In this document: piece after piece, positions 7,865 through 15,827 of the stretch
How the letters are laid out: every line of letters begins with the position of its first letter
How positions within the stretch are numbered: the first letter of the stretch is position 1
Source: Acidimicrobiales bacterium
Lineage (GTDB): Bacteria > Actinomycetota > Acidimicrobiia > Acidimicrobiales > QHCF01
Direction of reading: 5' to 3'
Assembly (NCBI GenBank): GCA_003244275.1
Contig: QHCF01000101.1
Location: 1 to 35,801, forward strand
Length of the DNA stretch: 35,801 nt
The notes under the pieces: model-generated
Database searches by the model: none
What the model was told of the DNA's origin: nothing
The model's input: the letters and a program-made list of their open reading frames with translations, nothing else
Translations under genes and position numbers: made by a program

Positions 7865-9754
7865 CTACCACCCTTCCTTGCGCAGGAAGATCTCCAGGGT
7901 GAGGAGGGTCCACAGGGCATTGCCGTGACCGACCCGACCAGATTGATGCTCGGCGATCAGGTCATCGACCGCCTCACCTGCCAGGTACTGGCGCACCGAG
8001 GCATCTGGTGAGCCCAGGGTGGCCGCCACATAGCCGGCCAGATCCTCTCGGAACCAGCGGTCCAGTGGCACACCAAAGCCGCGCTTGCGCCGGTGCAGGA
8101 TCTCGGGCGGCAGCAGGTCGGCCATGGCCACCTTGAGCACCCGCTTGAGGGCGAAGCCTCGTTGCTTGAACGAGGCCGGCAGGCGGGTGGCCAATTCCAG
8201 CACGGCCGGGTCGAGGAAGGGGCAGCGGACCTCCAGGCCGTGGGCCATGGACATGCGGTCGACCTTGGGAAGCAGGTCGTCGAGGAGGTAGCTGGTCAGG
8301 TTGAGCAGCAGGAGGCGGTGCAGCAGGCTGGGACCCGGTGTAAGTGGCCATTGGGCCTCGAAGCGGGATGCGGTATTTTTCGCGGATTCACCCAGCAAGG
8401 CAACTCGCCACTGTTCGGGCACATAGCTGATCCAGGACAGATAGGTGGCAGCAAAGGATCGATCGCTGTTGGCCACCAGCCGCTGCAGGCTGCGGGCCCG
8501 GCCCGAGAACCAGGAAGGCGACAGCATCGCCGTCCCCTGAGGGAGGCCCCGGCGTACAGGACCGGGCAGCTGTTGCAGCCAACCGAGCAGGCCGGCGGCC
8601 GCAAAGCGCTCGTAGCCGGCGAAGACCTCGTCTCCGCCGTCGCCACTGAGGGCCACGGTGACGTGCTCTCGGGTCATCTGGGACAACAGGTACGTGGGCA
8701 GGGCGCTGGAGTCGCCAAAGGGCTGGTCATGGTGCCAGACCAGATCCTCCACCAGCTCGGTGGCGTTGGGCCTTACCACCAGTTCGGTGTGGTCGGTGCC
8801 GAAGCGCTTGGCCACCAGGTTGGCGTATTGGCGCTCGTCAAACCCGGTCTGGTCCTCGAAGCCGATGGTGAAGGTGGACAGCGGAGCCACCCCGGCTTGA
8901 TGCATCAGGGCCACGATGGCCGACGAGTCGATGCCCCCGCTCAGGAACGCCCCCAACGGCACATCGGCCACCAGGCGACGCTCGACGGCGCCAGTCAGCT
9001 CGGCCCGAACCCTCCGGGCCGCCTCGGCCATGGTGCAGTCGAGGATGTTGAGCCCCGGCTCCCCCGCTACCGGCGGCTCCCAATAGCGCTGCAGGCGGGG
9101 TGCCTGGCCCTCCTCGGCCACCAGCACGTGGCCCGGGGGCACACTGTGTATGTCCTGGAAGAAGGTGTCGGGGGTGGGGGCATAGCCTACGGCCAGGTAG
9201 TCGGGGAGGATGCCCACATTGAGGCGCCGCGGCACTCGGGGGTGGGCCAGCAGCCCCTTGATCTCGCTGGCGAACACGACGCAGCCATCGCCCGACCAGT
9301 AGTAGAGGGGCTTCTTGCCGAGGCGATCCCGGCCCAGGACGAGCCGGTGACGGCCACGGTCCCACACCGCGAAGGCGAACATCCCGTCGAGGTCGCAGGC
9401 CAGCTCGATCGGCGAGCGCTCCTCGGCCAGGTGGGCCAAGACCTCGGTGTCCCCGGTCGTCTTGAGCTGATGGCCCTGGCGCCTGAGGGTGTCGGCCAGC
9501 TGGCGGTAATTGTAGATTTCGCCGTTGAGGGCCACCCCGATCGAGCCGTCGGCGTTGGCGATCGGCGGGTCGCCGGTGACCAGGTCGATGATTGACAACC
9601 GGGTCTGCCCAATGGCCGCCCCTGCTCCTGCGAACACCCCGGTGGCGTCCGGGCCTCGATGGGTCAGGGTGGCCAGCTGGCGCCACACGCTGGCCTCGGT
9701 GTCGGCAGTGCTCCCACCAACCCAGCTCTCGACCGCTCCTGCTATTCCGCACAT
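7865..9754 (-). CDS. asnB: Asparagine synthase (glutamine-hydrolysing), 629 aa
   Basis: An N-terminal glutaminase releases ammonia from glutamine; the C-terminal domain activates a carboxylate with ATP and amidates it. The protein begins MCGIAG, so Cys2 is the nucleophile after Met removal. LTHRGPDATGVF and LNGEIYNYRQL are the class II amidotransferase motifs. The ATP loop SGGIDSSAIVAL lies near residues 268-280, and SGDGGDEVFAGY and LEVRCPFLD follow. Length is normal for the AsnB family. Genes of this type inside glycan clusters are often used to amidate a uronic acid or a peptide branch instead of making free asparagine; here that is inference from the neighbours (WecA-like enzyme 15 bases upstream, glycosyltransferase 19 bases downstream). 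The ATG 9754 lacks a good ribosome site. Confidence 0.93.
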   Translation of the reverse strand: MCGIAGAVESWVGGSTADTEASVWRQLATLTHRGPDATGVFAGAGAAIGQTRLSIIDLVTGDPPIANADGSIGVALNGEIYNYRQLADTLRRQGHQLKTTGDTEVLAHLAEERSPIELACDLDGMFAFAVWDRGRHRLVLGRDRLGKKPLYYWSGDGCVVFASEIKGLLAHPRVPRRLNVGILPDYLAVGYAPTPDTFFQDIHSVPPGHVLVAEEGQAPRLQRYWEPPVAGEPGLNILDCTMAEAARRVRAELTGAVERRLVADVPLGAFLSGGIDSSAIVALMHQAGVAPLSTFTIGFEDQTGFDERQYANLVAKRFGTDHTELVVRPNATELVEDLVWHHDQPFGDSSALPTYLLSQMTREHVTVALSGDGGDEVFAGYERFAAAGLLGWLQQLPGPVRRGLPQGTAMLSPSWFSGRARSLQRLVANSDRSFAATYLSWISYVPEQWRVALLGESAKNTASRFEAQWPLTPGPSLLHRLLLLNLTSYLLDDLLPKVDRMSMAHGLEVRCPFLDPAVLELATRLPASFKQRGFALKRVLKVAMADLLPPEILHRRKRGFGVPLDRWFREDLAGYVAATLGSPDASVRQYLAGEAVDDLIAEHQSGRVGHGNALWTLLTLEIFLRKEGW

Positions 9755-9769
9755 GCCGACAACCGCTGG

Positions 9770-10894
9770 CTATGCAGTCGGGATCTTGACGAGCGGGGCC
9801 GAGGGCAGATCGGCCTCGGGGTCACGTCGGGCCACCTCGGTGATGACCAGGCGGTGCCGGCGGCTCTGCTCGTAGACCGGCACCAGGCTCAACAGCACCC
9901 CCAGGAACAGGGCAATGCCGAACACCAGAGCGGCCAGCAGGACGCTGGTCATGCTGTCGATCCGGGACAAGATGATCCCTATCCAGCCCAGCGTGCCCCC
10001 CGCGGCATAGATGAGAGCCACCGCCACCGGGACCGGGATGCCGATGAACACCAGCCGGTGGCTGGTGTGGTCGACTCCGCCTGACAGCACGCCCCGCCGG
10101 CTGACGAGTCGGTTGACGGTCACCAGGGCGGTGTCGAACAGCGCCACCCCGAGGACGACCACTGGGACCAGGAACGAGACCTGGTTGCCGGGCAAGATCC
10201 GCAGGCGCAGGGCTATGACGGACAACAAGAAGCCCAGGAAAAGGCTCCCGGCATCACCCATGTAGATGCGGGCGGGATGGAAATTGTGGCGAAGAAACCC
10301 GGCCGCACAGCCGGCCAGAGCAATGGACAGAGTAGCCAGGAGGAACTGGCCGTAGACCAGGGACAGGGCGAAGAAGGAGAGGGAGGCGATGGCGGCCACC
10401 CCGGCCGAGAGCCCGTCCATGTTGTCCAGCAGGTTGAAGGCGTTGGTCACTCCTACCACCCACATCACGGTGATGACCACGTTGACCGGTCCGGGCAGGA
10501 AGCTCAGGGCCACGCTGCTGCCGCTGGCCCACACCCCGATGCCGGCGGCCACCTCCACCGCCAGGCGAATCCATGGGGAGAGTCCCCGCAGGTCATCAAA
10601 CAGTCCCATAAGGGACAGGACCATGGCCATACCGAGCAGAATCTCGAGCTGGTGCAGGCTGGAGTCAGCCGGTCGAAGGAGGGCCGCACCCAGCACCACC
10701 GCAGTGAAGGCCACCAAGATCGCCGCCCCGCCCAGGTAGGGGATGGGCGAGCTGTGGGCCTTGATATCACTGGGCCGGTCGAGGAAGTCCCAGCGCCGGG
10801 CCGCCCACAGGGCTCCGGGAACCAACACCAGCGTGAGTGTCAACGTGGCCAGCCCGATGACCGGGTAAGCCCACCACGCCAACGCACTCGTCAA
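9770..10894 (-). CDS. WecA/TagO/MraY-family polyprenyl-phosphate sugar-phosphate transferase, 374 aa
   Basis: An integral membrane enzyme that moves a sugar-1-phosphate from a UDP-sugar to undecaprenyl phosphate, the first step of lipid-linked glycan assembly. Visible family motifs are FDDLRG (Asp pair), NAFNLLDNMDGLSAG, HNFHPARIYMGDAGS and, near the C-terminus, DHTSHRLV. The last is of the WecA/TagO type, not the PLHHHFE of MraY, and a real MraY is present at 26.6 kb. About ten hydrophobic segments. The start is taken as TTG 10894 because GGGGGG lies about 6 bases upstream and the first helix follows at once; an upstream ATG at 10942 would add 16 Cys/Gly-rich residues. It heads a compact three-gene run with asnB and the GT4 gene, so it probably primes the polysaccharide those genes build. 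Confidence 0.9.
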   Translation of the reverse strand: MTSALAWWAYPVIGLATLTLTLVLVPGALWAARRWDFLDRPSDIKAHSSPIPYLGGAAILVAFTAVVLGAALLRPADSSLHQLEILLGMAMVLSLMGLFDDLRGLSPWIRLAVEVAAGIGVWASGSSVALSFLPGPVNVVITVMWVVGVTNAFNLLDNMDGLSAGVAAIASLSFFALSLVYGQFLLATLSIALAGCAAGFLRHNFHPARIYMGDAGSLFLGFLLSVIALRLRILPGNQVSFLVPVVVLGVALFDTALVTVNRLVSRRGVLSGGVDHTSHRLVFIGIPVPVAVALIYAAGGTLGWIGIILSRIDSMTSVLLAALVFGIALFLGVLLSLVPVYEQSRRHRLVITEVARRDPEADLPSAPLVKIPTA

Positions 10895-10932
10895 TGGACA
10901 CCCCCCAGGGCAGCAGTAGCCGGTCCAGTGAC

Positions 10933-10954
10933 GGCCCAGCATAGGGCCTGGGCC
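10933..10954. other. GC-rich inverted repeat upstream of the WecA-like gene
   Basis: A perfect 7-base stem (GGCCCAG/CTGGGCC) with an 8-base loop, lying 39 bases before the WecA-like TTG start. No T-run follows on either strand, so it is a poor intrinsic terminator. It could be an operator or a weak pause site. The rest of the 228-base gap between this gene and the PIG-L gene (10895-11122) shows no coding signal and no promoter I trust. Confidence 0.25.
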
Positions 10955-11122
10955 AGGTGCTGAGCGGTCGGGTCGGTGCCCGCCGAGATGGCGAAGCGGC
11001 TCAGCGAGACAACCGCCTGGTTATGGTCGCTGCACGGCGCTGCACTCGCTCTTGACATCACGCCGACCGTGCCAGCCAGCGTGCTGGCCGAAGCCTGGCC
11101 GGGCGGGCCACAGCATCGGCTG

Positions 11123-11839
11123 TCAGGCCGTACCTACCACCTGGAATGCCTCGGCCAGGGTGCCGGTCGGCAGGCCTCCCACCTCGGCGGTGGCCGACAT
11201 CCAGCCCCGGACCCGCTCGGCTACCGCCTCCTCGTCCACCAGCTGGCTCACGTGGCAGCGCAGGGCGGCGATCTTGCGCTCGAACATGTCCGTCACATCC
11301 ATGAAATGGTCGGGCGACGGTGCCCCCGACAGCCACACCTCGGGGACACTGTGGGGCCCCAGACCCTCCACCAACAACTCCGGGTGGGCAAAAGCATTGC
11401 GGGCATCGGGGTAGACGGAACACAGGGCGGCCTCCCCTACCGCCAGGTGGTCGGGATGGCTGGCGTGGATGCGCTCGAAGTTGCGCTCGGGGGAGGGGCA
11501 CAGCACCCGCTCGGGCTGTACCTGGCGGATGAGGCGGGAGATGTCGCGTCGCAGCTCGAGGCTGGGGGTCAGGCGGCCATCCGGATAGCCGAGGAACACG
11601 ACGTTGGACACGCCCAGGACCTTGGCCGCTGCCTCCTGCTCGGCCCGGCGGATGCCGGGTATGTCACCGCGGGGAACCTCGAGGTCGAACCCTCCGGCAT
11701 CGCCATCGGTGACGATGCAGTAGGTGACGTCAGCACCGGCATCCACCCAGGTGGCCACGGTCCCGGCCGCCCCAAAGTCCACGTCGTCGGGATGGGCCAC
11801 CACCACCAGGATGGGTGTGGGTGTGCTCTGCTCCCCCAC
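11123..11839 (-). CDS. PIG-L/LmbE-family deacetylase, 238 aa
   Basis: A zinc-dependent N-acetyl-sugar deacetylase fold. The metal-binding signature VAHPDDVDFG lies near residues 14-23, and the third ligand region is HASHPDHLAVG in the middle of the protein. Characterised members act on GlcNAc-PI, on GlcNAc-inositol in mycothiol synthesis (MshB) or on antibiotics; this protein is shorter than typical MshB, so I do not assign that role. It starts at GTG 11839, 4 bases after the stop of the bacterioferritin-like gene, so the two are a transcriptional pair. No good ribosome site is visible, in line with coupling. It may deacetylate an amino sugar of the nearby glycan, but this is inference from position only. 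Confidence 0.88.
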   Translation of the reverse strand: MGEQSTPTPILVVVAHPDDVDFGAAGTVATWVDAGADVTYCIVTDGDAGGFDLEVPRGDIPGIRRAEQEAAAKVLGVSNVVFLGYPDGRLTPSLELRRDISRLIRQVQPERVLCPSPERNFERIHASHPDHLAVGEAALCSVYPDARNAFAHPELLVEGLGPHSVPEVWLSGAPSPDHFMDVTDMFERKIAALRCHVSQLVDEEAVAERVRGWMSATAEVGGLPTGTLAEAFQVVGTA

Positions 11840-11843
11840 CGGC

Positions 11844-12428
11844 TCAGCCAGTGTGAGGGCCGGGGGCCGACGCCTGGTGGTCCGAATCCTCGACCGGATG
11901 GCCCATCCGCTTGAGCAGGGTGAGCATGTCGTCGGCGTGCTCCTCCTCCACCGCCAGAATCCCCTCGATCATCCGGCGGGTGGTGGTGTCACCGTCACCC
12001 AGCCATCTGACGATCTCCTCATAAGAGGCGATGGCCACCCGCTCGGCCACCAGATCCTCCTTGATCATGTCGATCAGGTCGTTGCCGGGCGCGTACTCGG
12101 CGTGGCTGCGAGCCACCAGGGTGGCCGGGTTGAAGTCCGGTTCTCCCTGGAGCTGGACGATCCGAGTGGCGGCCTGGTCGGCGTGGCCCTGCTCCTCGTT
12201 GGCGTGCTGGAGGAACTCTTGGGCCACCGGCCCGGAGTTGAGGCCCTCGGCCATGTAGTAGTGGCGCTTGTAGCGCAGCACACACACCAGCTCGGTGGCC
12301 AGCACCTCGTTCAACACGGCAATGACCCGCTCCCGGTCGGCACCGTAGGCCGAGGTGATCGGGCCCTGGTCGATGTGCTCGCGGGCGTTGCGTCGGAGAG
12401 TTTGCACGTCCGTGAGGAAGTCGCTCAT
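11844..12428 (-). CDS. Bacterioferritin-like diiron protein without the haem-ligand methionine, 194 aa
   Basis: A four-helix ferritin-like protein. The di-iron ligand pattern is present: ATELVCVLRYKRH (first Glu), NEEQGHAD (E-x2-H), EDLVAERVA (third Glu) and EEEHADD (E-x2-H). In classical bacterioferritin the second motif is E-M-K-H and its Met binds haem between subunits. Here the motif reads E-Q-G-H, so the haem ligand is missing, and the protein is also longer than Bfr (about 158 aa). It is therefore more likely a non-haem iron-oxidising or storage protein, or a related stress protein. The ATG at 12428 has no ribosome site, but a TAGGCT box sits 6 bases upstream, so the transcript may be leaderless. 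The PIG-L gene follows after 4 bases. Confidence 0.85.
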   Translation of the reverse strand: MSDFLTDVQTLRRNAREHIDQGPITSAYGADRERVIAVLNEVLATELVCVLRYKRHYYMAEGLNSGPVAQEFLQHANEEQGHADQAATRIVQLQGEPDFNPATLVARSHAEYAPGNDLIDMIKEDLVAERVAIASYEEIVRWLGDGDTTTRRMIEGILAVEEEHADDMLTLLKRMGHPVEDSDHQASAPGPHTG

Positions 12429-12434
12429 GCTCGG

Positions 12435-12440
12435 AGCCTA
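12435..12440 (-). promoter_or_regulatory. Possible -10 box of a leaderless transcript (bacterioferritin-like gene)
   Basis: TAGGCT fits the actinobacterial TANNNT pattern and ends 6 bases before the ATG at 12428, which has no Shine-Dalgarno sequence. This is the geometry of leaderless actinobacterial mRNAs. No convincing -35 box is seen. Confidence 0.35.
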
Positions 12441-12532
12441 ACGGGAGCTGGGTCACGGACCACCTTCCCTCTTTGTGGGCATCAATTGGACGATGACGTT
12501 GCCGCCGCTGTCGAGCCGAGGAGGTCTCGCCC

Positions 12533-14671
12533 TCAGGTGCCGCGGCCGCTCCGGCCGCTGGGGCGCCTTGACACCAGCCGAGGACCCGTTCCGACCGGAG
12601 GACGCTTGGTCGGTGGGATCGCTGTGCCCCGCCCGGCGGGTGTCCGGCTCGAACCCGCACCGGCCGATCCCGCCCCGGCCGATCCCGCCCCGGCCGATCC
12701 CGCCCCGGCCGCCTGCCTGGTCGCCGTACCGGGGGCCTTGCGGGGGCGCGCCCCGGTCGCCTTTGATGTCCCGGCTGCACTGGCCTTGGTGGCCCGAGAC
12801 TTGACTGACGCGGTAGTCCTGGAACCGCTTGGCTTGGTCGCTCGCGGCGCCCTCGCCTTGGCCGGCTTGGCCCTGGCCTCCTCCTGCGCCCTGACGGGAC
12901 CGGCGGAGGCTCCGTTGGCTGAGCCGACGATGGTATTGATCCGCTTGAGAACTGTTGTCCTCGCCGCCCCCGCCTGTTCCCGACTGCGTACGACCTCGAG
13001 CTCTTCGGGATCGAGCTGGCGAAGCAGAGGCAGAATCTCGGCGACCCGCAGATCGTCGTAGTCGGCAATGGGGAACATGTCGTCGTCCGCGTAGGCCTCG
13101 GGACTGGCATCGAACTCAGGGGTGGACATCCCGGAGAGCATCGGCTCGGTGGCCCGTAGCTCATCCAGCCGCCGAAGTATCGTCGATCGTCCCCGGGTGG
13201 CCAACTCTCGCTGACGGACCACGTCGTACTCGTCGGGCACCAGCTCCTCCAACAACGGCATTATCTCTGACACCATCAGCTCGTCGTAGTCGGCGATCGG
13301 GAAGACGGCGTCGGGGTCGGCATTGGCATACGGCGTCGATGCCCCTTGCGACCATGCCTCCTCCTCGGCGGGCCAAGGTGCCTCCTCCTCGGCGGACCTG
13401 CGCCTCGAGCCGAAGAACGACCTCCGTACGGGTACCGGCTCGGCCTGCGCCGCCGGTTGCGGTTGCGGCTCCGACTCGAGCTCCTGCTCGGCTACATCGC
13501 TGTCCTCCCACGCGGGTTCCATCGGCTGGGAGATCGCCGGAGGTATGAAGATCCGACCACGCCGGGAGCCCACTGCCGGGACGACCCCCTCCTGGTCGGC
13601 GGTCTCAACCTGGTCGACCTCGTTGCCCCCCCCAGCCTCATCGGCCGCCTTGGCCTGGTCGGTCGAGTCACGCTGGTCGGCCATATCAGCTCGGGACGGG
13701 ACCGCGGTTCTGCGCCTCGATCCCAACAGCGACCGGCGCACCGGCTCGCGCATCGATTCCTGCCCCGGTCCGGTCTCGACCACCGACTCCGCCTCTACCG
13801 CCAGCTCGGCCTCCAATACCGGCTCGGACTCAGGTCCGCTGATGCTGGGTCGGGCTGAGGTTTCCTCGGCGACGGCCCCGCGCCTTGATCCCAACAGCGA
13901 CCTTCGCACCGGCACCGTCACCGGCTCCGGCAGTGGCTCAGACTCCGCGTCGGCCTGGTCGGCCTCGGCTGAGATCTCCTCGGCAACCGTCCTGCGCCTC
14001 GATCCCAGCAGGGACCGGCGTGCTGGCACCGGCTCCGGCAGTGGCTCGGACTCCGCGCCGGCCTGCGCCGGCTCGGGCGGCATCTCCTCGGCCGCGGCCC
14101 TCCGCCTCGATCCCAACCGCGACCGGCGCTCCGGCACCGGCTCCGGCAGTGGCTCGAGCTCCGCAGCGGCCGGGCCCGACTCGGGCCCCCCCTGGTCTGG
14201 CGCCCCTCTGCGCCCAGACGCTAGGTACGACCGCCGCACTGGCACCACCGCCGGCAGCGGTTCCAGCTCGCTCTGCGGTGCCGCCTCTGGGACATCGGGC
14301 TCGTCGATCTCGGCGCCCGCCCCGGGCCGCGCCTTGCGTCCGGCGCCACGAAGGACCCTGGGGGTCCTGCGGCCGGCGGGCGGGCGGACGGCCTCTACCA
14401 ACTGGGTGGGCCGATTGTCCTCGACCATGTCGGCCTCGGCCACGGTGTCGGTCTCCGACCCTGCCGTCTCTCGACGTCGCCGTCCCACGGATGGGGCCGT
14501 CGCCCCCCGGTCCCGGACCCGATTGAGGGCGGTAAACACGACCAGCAGGACCACACAAATCGCGCTGGCCCCGATAGAGACGTAGTCCAGTGCCAGCGAG
14601 CGCTCGACGAATCCAACCACCAGGGTGGCGGCGGCAGCCAACAACAGCCCAATAGTCAGAATCAGCAACAA
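12533..14671 (-). CDS. Unrecognised membrane-anchored Arg-motif repeat protein, 712 aa
   Basis: I do not recognise the whole protein. Two hydrophobic segments (about residues 1-21 and 31-49) form a hairpin anchor. A long acidic, Pro/Glu/Ala-rich, probably disordered region follows. It carries six copies of an RRS-x2-GSRRR motif at about 145, 181, 217, 255, 311 and 415, most preceded by EPLPEPVP. Two related helical modules come next (457-508 and 533-584), each beginning FPIADYD-[ED]-L and ending in a short basic helix. They resemble short YD-x-L helical modules seen in other actinobacterial proteins. The last 115 residues are Ala/Lys/Arg/Thr-rich, histone-H1-like, with an AGAGS tandem repeat. 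The start is TTG 14671, with GGTGG upstream. It follows divIVA by 130 bases in the same direction. Both anchor and basic tail should be cytoplasmic, so linking membrane to DNA or to division proteins is possible, but this is inference. Confidence 0.75.
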   Translation of the reverse strand: MLLILTIGLLLAAAATLVVGFVERSLALDYVSIGASAICVVLLVVFTALNRVRDRGATAPSVGRRRRETAGSETDTVAEADMVEDNRPTQLVEAVRPPAGRRTPRVLRGAGRKARPGAGAEIDEPDVPEAAPQSELEPLPAVVPVRRSYLASGRRGAPDQGGPESGPAAAELEPLPEPVPERRSRLGSRRRAAAEEMPPEPAQAGAESEPLPEPVPARRSLLGSRRRTVAEEISAEADQADAESEPLPEPVTVPVRRSLLGSRRGAVAEETSARPSISGPESEPVLEAELAVEAESVVETGPGQESMREPVRRSLLGSRRRTAVPSRADMADQRDSTDQAKAADEAGGGNEVDQVETADQEGVVPAVGSRRGRIFIPPAISQPMEPAWEDSDVAEQELESEPQPQPAAQAEPVPVRRSFFGSRRRSAEEEAPWPAEEEAWSQGASTPYANADPDAVFPIADYDELMVSEIMPLLEELVPDEYDVVRQRELATRGRSTILRRLDELRATEPMLSGMSTPEFDASPEAYADDDMFPIADYDDLRVAEILPLLRQLDPEELEVVRSREQAGAARTTVLKRINTIVGSANGASAGPVRAQEEARAKPAKARAPRATKPSGSRTTASVKSRATKASAAGTSKATGARPRKAPGTATRQAAGAGSAGAGSAGAGSAGAGSSRTPAGRGTAIPPTKRPPVGTGPRLVSRRPSGRSGRGT
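12661..12711 (-). repeat. 15-base tandem repeat, about 3.4 copies
   Basis: The unit on the plus strand is CGGCCGATCCCGCCC: three identical copies, then a partial one. It encodes the AGAGS-type repeat near the C-terminus of the 712-residue protein (about residues 655-672) and keeps the frame. Confidence 0.9.
13397..14239 (-). repeat. Six dispersed RRSxxGSRRR protein repeats
   Basis: Six copies of the basic motif are spread over this coding region. The middle ones sit in a larger unit of about 36-38 residues (acidic stretch, EPLPEPVP, RRSLLGSRRR, EE). DNA copies are similar but not identical, so the expansion is old or selected at protein level. Confidence 0.85.
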
Positions 14672-14801
14672 GAAAATCCACCACTTCCGCGAGACACCGC
14701 GCCCCCTGTCACCATAGTCGTGTCAGGCAGGACAGCCAGCGGGAACACGTCGCAGCGGCACCAGTGGCCGGCCTAGTGAACTGGCCGCGACAGGTGGGTG
14801 C

Positions 14802-15485
14802 TCAGATGGAGCTTGACCGGTCCGCATCGGGGCGTTGGGCCGGAGCCGTACCGGGAGGGGCCGGGCGCGAGTTCGGGTGACGCATGTCGGGCCGCGGCGA
14901 CAATGAGGGCAGGTTCTCCTCGACCCAGCGCAGGGCCTCGGCAAAGCCGGACTGCACCCGCGTCCTCTCAGCTACCAGGTAACGCTGGAGGTTGTCCACG
15001 TCTTCCTGGAGCGCCGCCCGGGTCCCGACCAGGCGGTCTATGTCGGAGCGCATCTCAGTCGTTGCCTCCTCGGTCATCCTGCGAACGTGCTCCTCGGCCT
15101 GGGCCACCATGGCCCCGGCGTCAGCCCGTGCCCGGTTCATGGCCTCAGTTGCCTGTTGGTGAGCCTCACTGACCGCCAGGTCGGCTGTGCGTTGCGCCAG
15201 CAGCAGCGTCCGGGTGATGGAATGATCGTCTACCTCGGGCTCGACTGGGCGAGGAGGCGGCTGGAAGCGTGTATCGGAGAGGCGCGACTGGGCCTGGGAC
15301 AGCTCGGTCTCGGCCTGGGCCGCCCGGGCGGCCGTCTCCCTTACCCGGTCCTGCAGCAGCTCGATACCGGCGGCCACTCGCTCGAGGAACTCGTCGACGT
15401 CGTCCTTGTTGTAGCCGCGCAGCTCGAGTCGGAACTCGATGTCCCGAAGAGTCGCCGAAGATACCTCCATAGCCATGACGCTCAT
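14802..15485 (-). CDS. divIVA: DivIVA/Wag31-like septum and pole organiser, 227 aa
   Basis: A coiled-coil protein that recognises curved membrane at poles and septa and steers wall growth in actinobacteria. The N-terminal DivIVA signature is TLRDIEFRLELRGYNKDDVD at about residues 12-31, followed by EFLERV. Heptad-rich coiled coil runs from about 40 to 190, interrupted by a Pro-rich linker (about 72-84). The tail is Pro/Ser-rich. I chose ATG 15485 because GGAG lies 6 bases upstream; the frame extends further only through the repeat element in front of the gene. It follows yggT by 77 bases, which are mostly repeat copies. Gene order sepF-yggT-divIVA is typical of Gram-positive dcw regions, which supports the call. 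Confidence 0.93.
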   Translation of the reverse strand: MSVMAMEVSSATLRDIEFRLELRGYNKDDVDEFLERVAAGIELLQDRVRETAARAAQAETELSQAQSRLSDTRFQPPPRPVEPEVDDHSITRTLLLAQRTADLAVSEAHQQATEAMNRARADAGAMVAQAEEHVRRMTEEATTEMRSDIDRLVGTRAALQEDVDNLQRYLVAERTRVQSGFAEALRWVEENLPSLSPRPDMRHPNSRPAPPGTAPAQRPDADRSSSI

Positions 15486-15494
15486 CCTATCTCC

Positions 15495-15526
15495 ACACTG
15501 CTCCGCAGGGGCAAAGGTGCTTCGCA
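15495..15526 (-). repeat. 32-base spacer repeat, copy A (yggT-divIVA gap)
   Basis: It matches copy B at 15828-15859 at all but one base (T/C at one position). Each copy contains two tiny hairpins (CTGC-TCC-GCAG and TGC-TTC-GCA). It ends 9 bases before the divIVA ATG. Confidence 0.9.
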
Positions 15527-15551
15527 ACACTGCTCCGCAGAGGCAATTGCG
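15527..15551 (-). repeat. Partial, diverged copy of the spacer repeat
   Basis: It is joined head-to-tail to copy A. The first 14 bases match exactly (ACACTGCTCCGCAG), then it diverges, keeping GGCAA and ending in TTGCG. With copy A it fills most of the 77 bases between yggT and divIVA. Confidence 0.75.
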
Positions 15552-15562
15552 TAAAACTCATC

Positions 15563-15826
15563 TCAGCGGGCGAACAGGGGGATGAGCACCACCTGGATAA
15601 CGATCAGGACGATCAGAGGGGACAGGTCGAGGCCGACGCCGCCAACTCCGATGGGAGGCAGGATCCTGCGTAGTGGAGCCAACACCGGCTCGGTGAGCTT
15701 GTTGAGGAGCTGCGCCACCCTGGAAAGCGCCGAGCCTGGCGTCGTCGGAAAATAGCTCAGGATGATCCGGGCGAAGATGATGACGACATAGGCCTCCAGC
15801 ACATAGCGAATGATGTTCGAGATCAA
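15563..15826 (-). CDS. yggT: YggT-family membrane protein, 87 aa
   Basis: A small two-helix membrane protein, commonly next to sepF and divIVA; its biochemical role is not settled. The first helix is about residues 3-22 (IIRYVLEAYVVIIFARIILS), a loop carries the YFPTTPGSALSRVAQLLNKLTEP-type YggT signature, LAPLRRILPP follows, and the second helix is near the C-terminus (LIVLIVIQVVLIPLF). I chose TTG 15826 because it gives the normal family start and length, and CGGAG lies 7 bases upstream. That ribosome site is part of the 32-base repeat filling the sepF-yggT gap. A longer reading frame up to 15988 runs through the repeat into sepF and is rejected. Confidence 0.9.
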   Translation of the reverse strand: MISNIIRYVLEAYVVIIFARIILSYFPTTPGSALSRVAQLLNKLTEPVLAPLRRILPPIGVGGVGLDLSPLIVLIVIQVVLIPLFAR

Positions 15827-15827
15827 G

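Noticed and set aside
8093-9595. A 500-codon open frame on the plus strand
   Set aside because: Antisense to the clear asparagine synthase; composition is Gln/Gly/His-rich as expected from a shadow frame.
9770-10894. A second mraY
   Set aside because: The DHTSHRL motif and lack of PLHHHFE point to the WecA/TagO branch; true mraY is in the dcw run.
12661-12711. CRISPR-like short repeats
   Set aside because: Units are 15 bases, contiguous, with no spacers, and they keep a coding frame. The same holds for the repeats at 21.2, 23.9, 24.0 and 31.1 kb.
13323-14585. A 420-codon Ser/Arg-rich open frame on the plus strand
   Set aside because: Antisense to the 712-residue protein; its apparent repeats mirror the repeats of that gene. 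The minus-strand frame has a membrane anchor, conserved-looking modules and dcw orientation.
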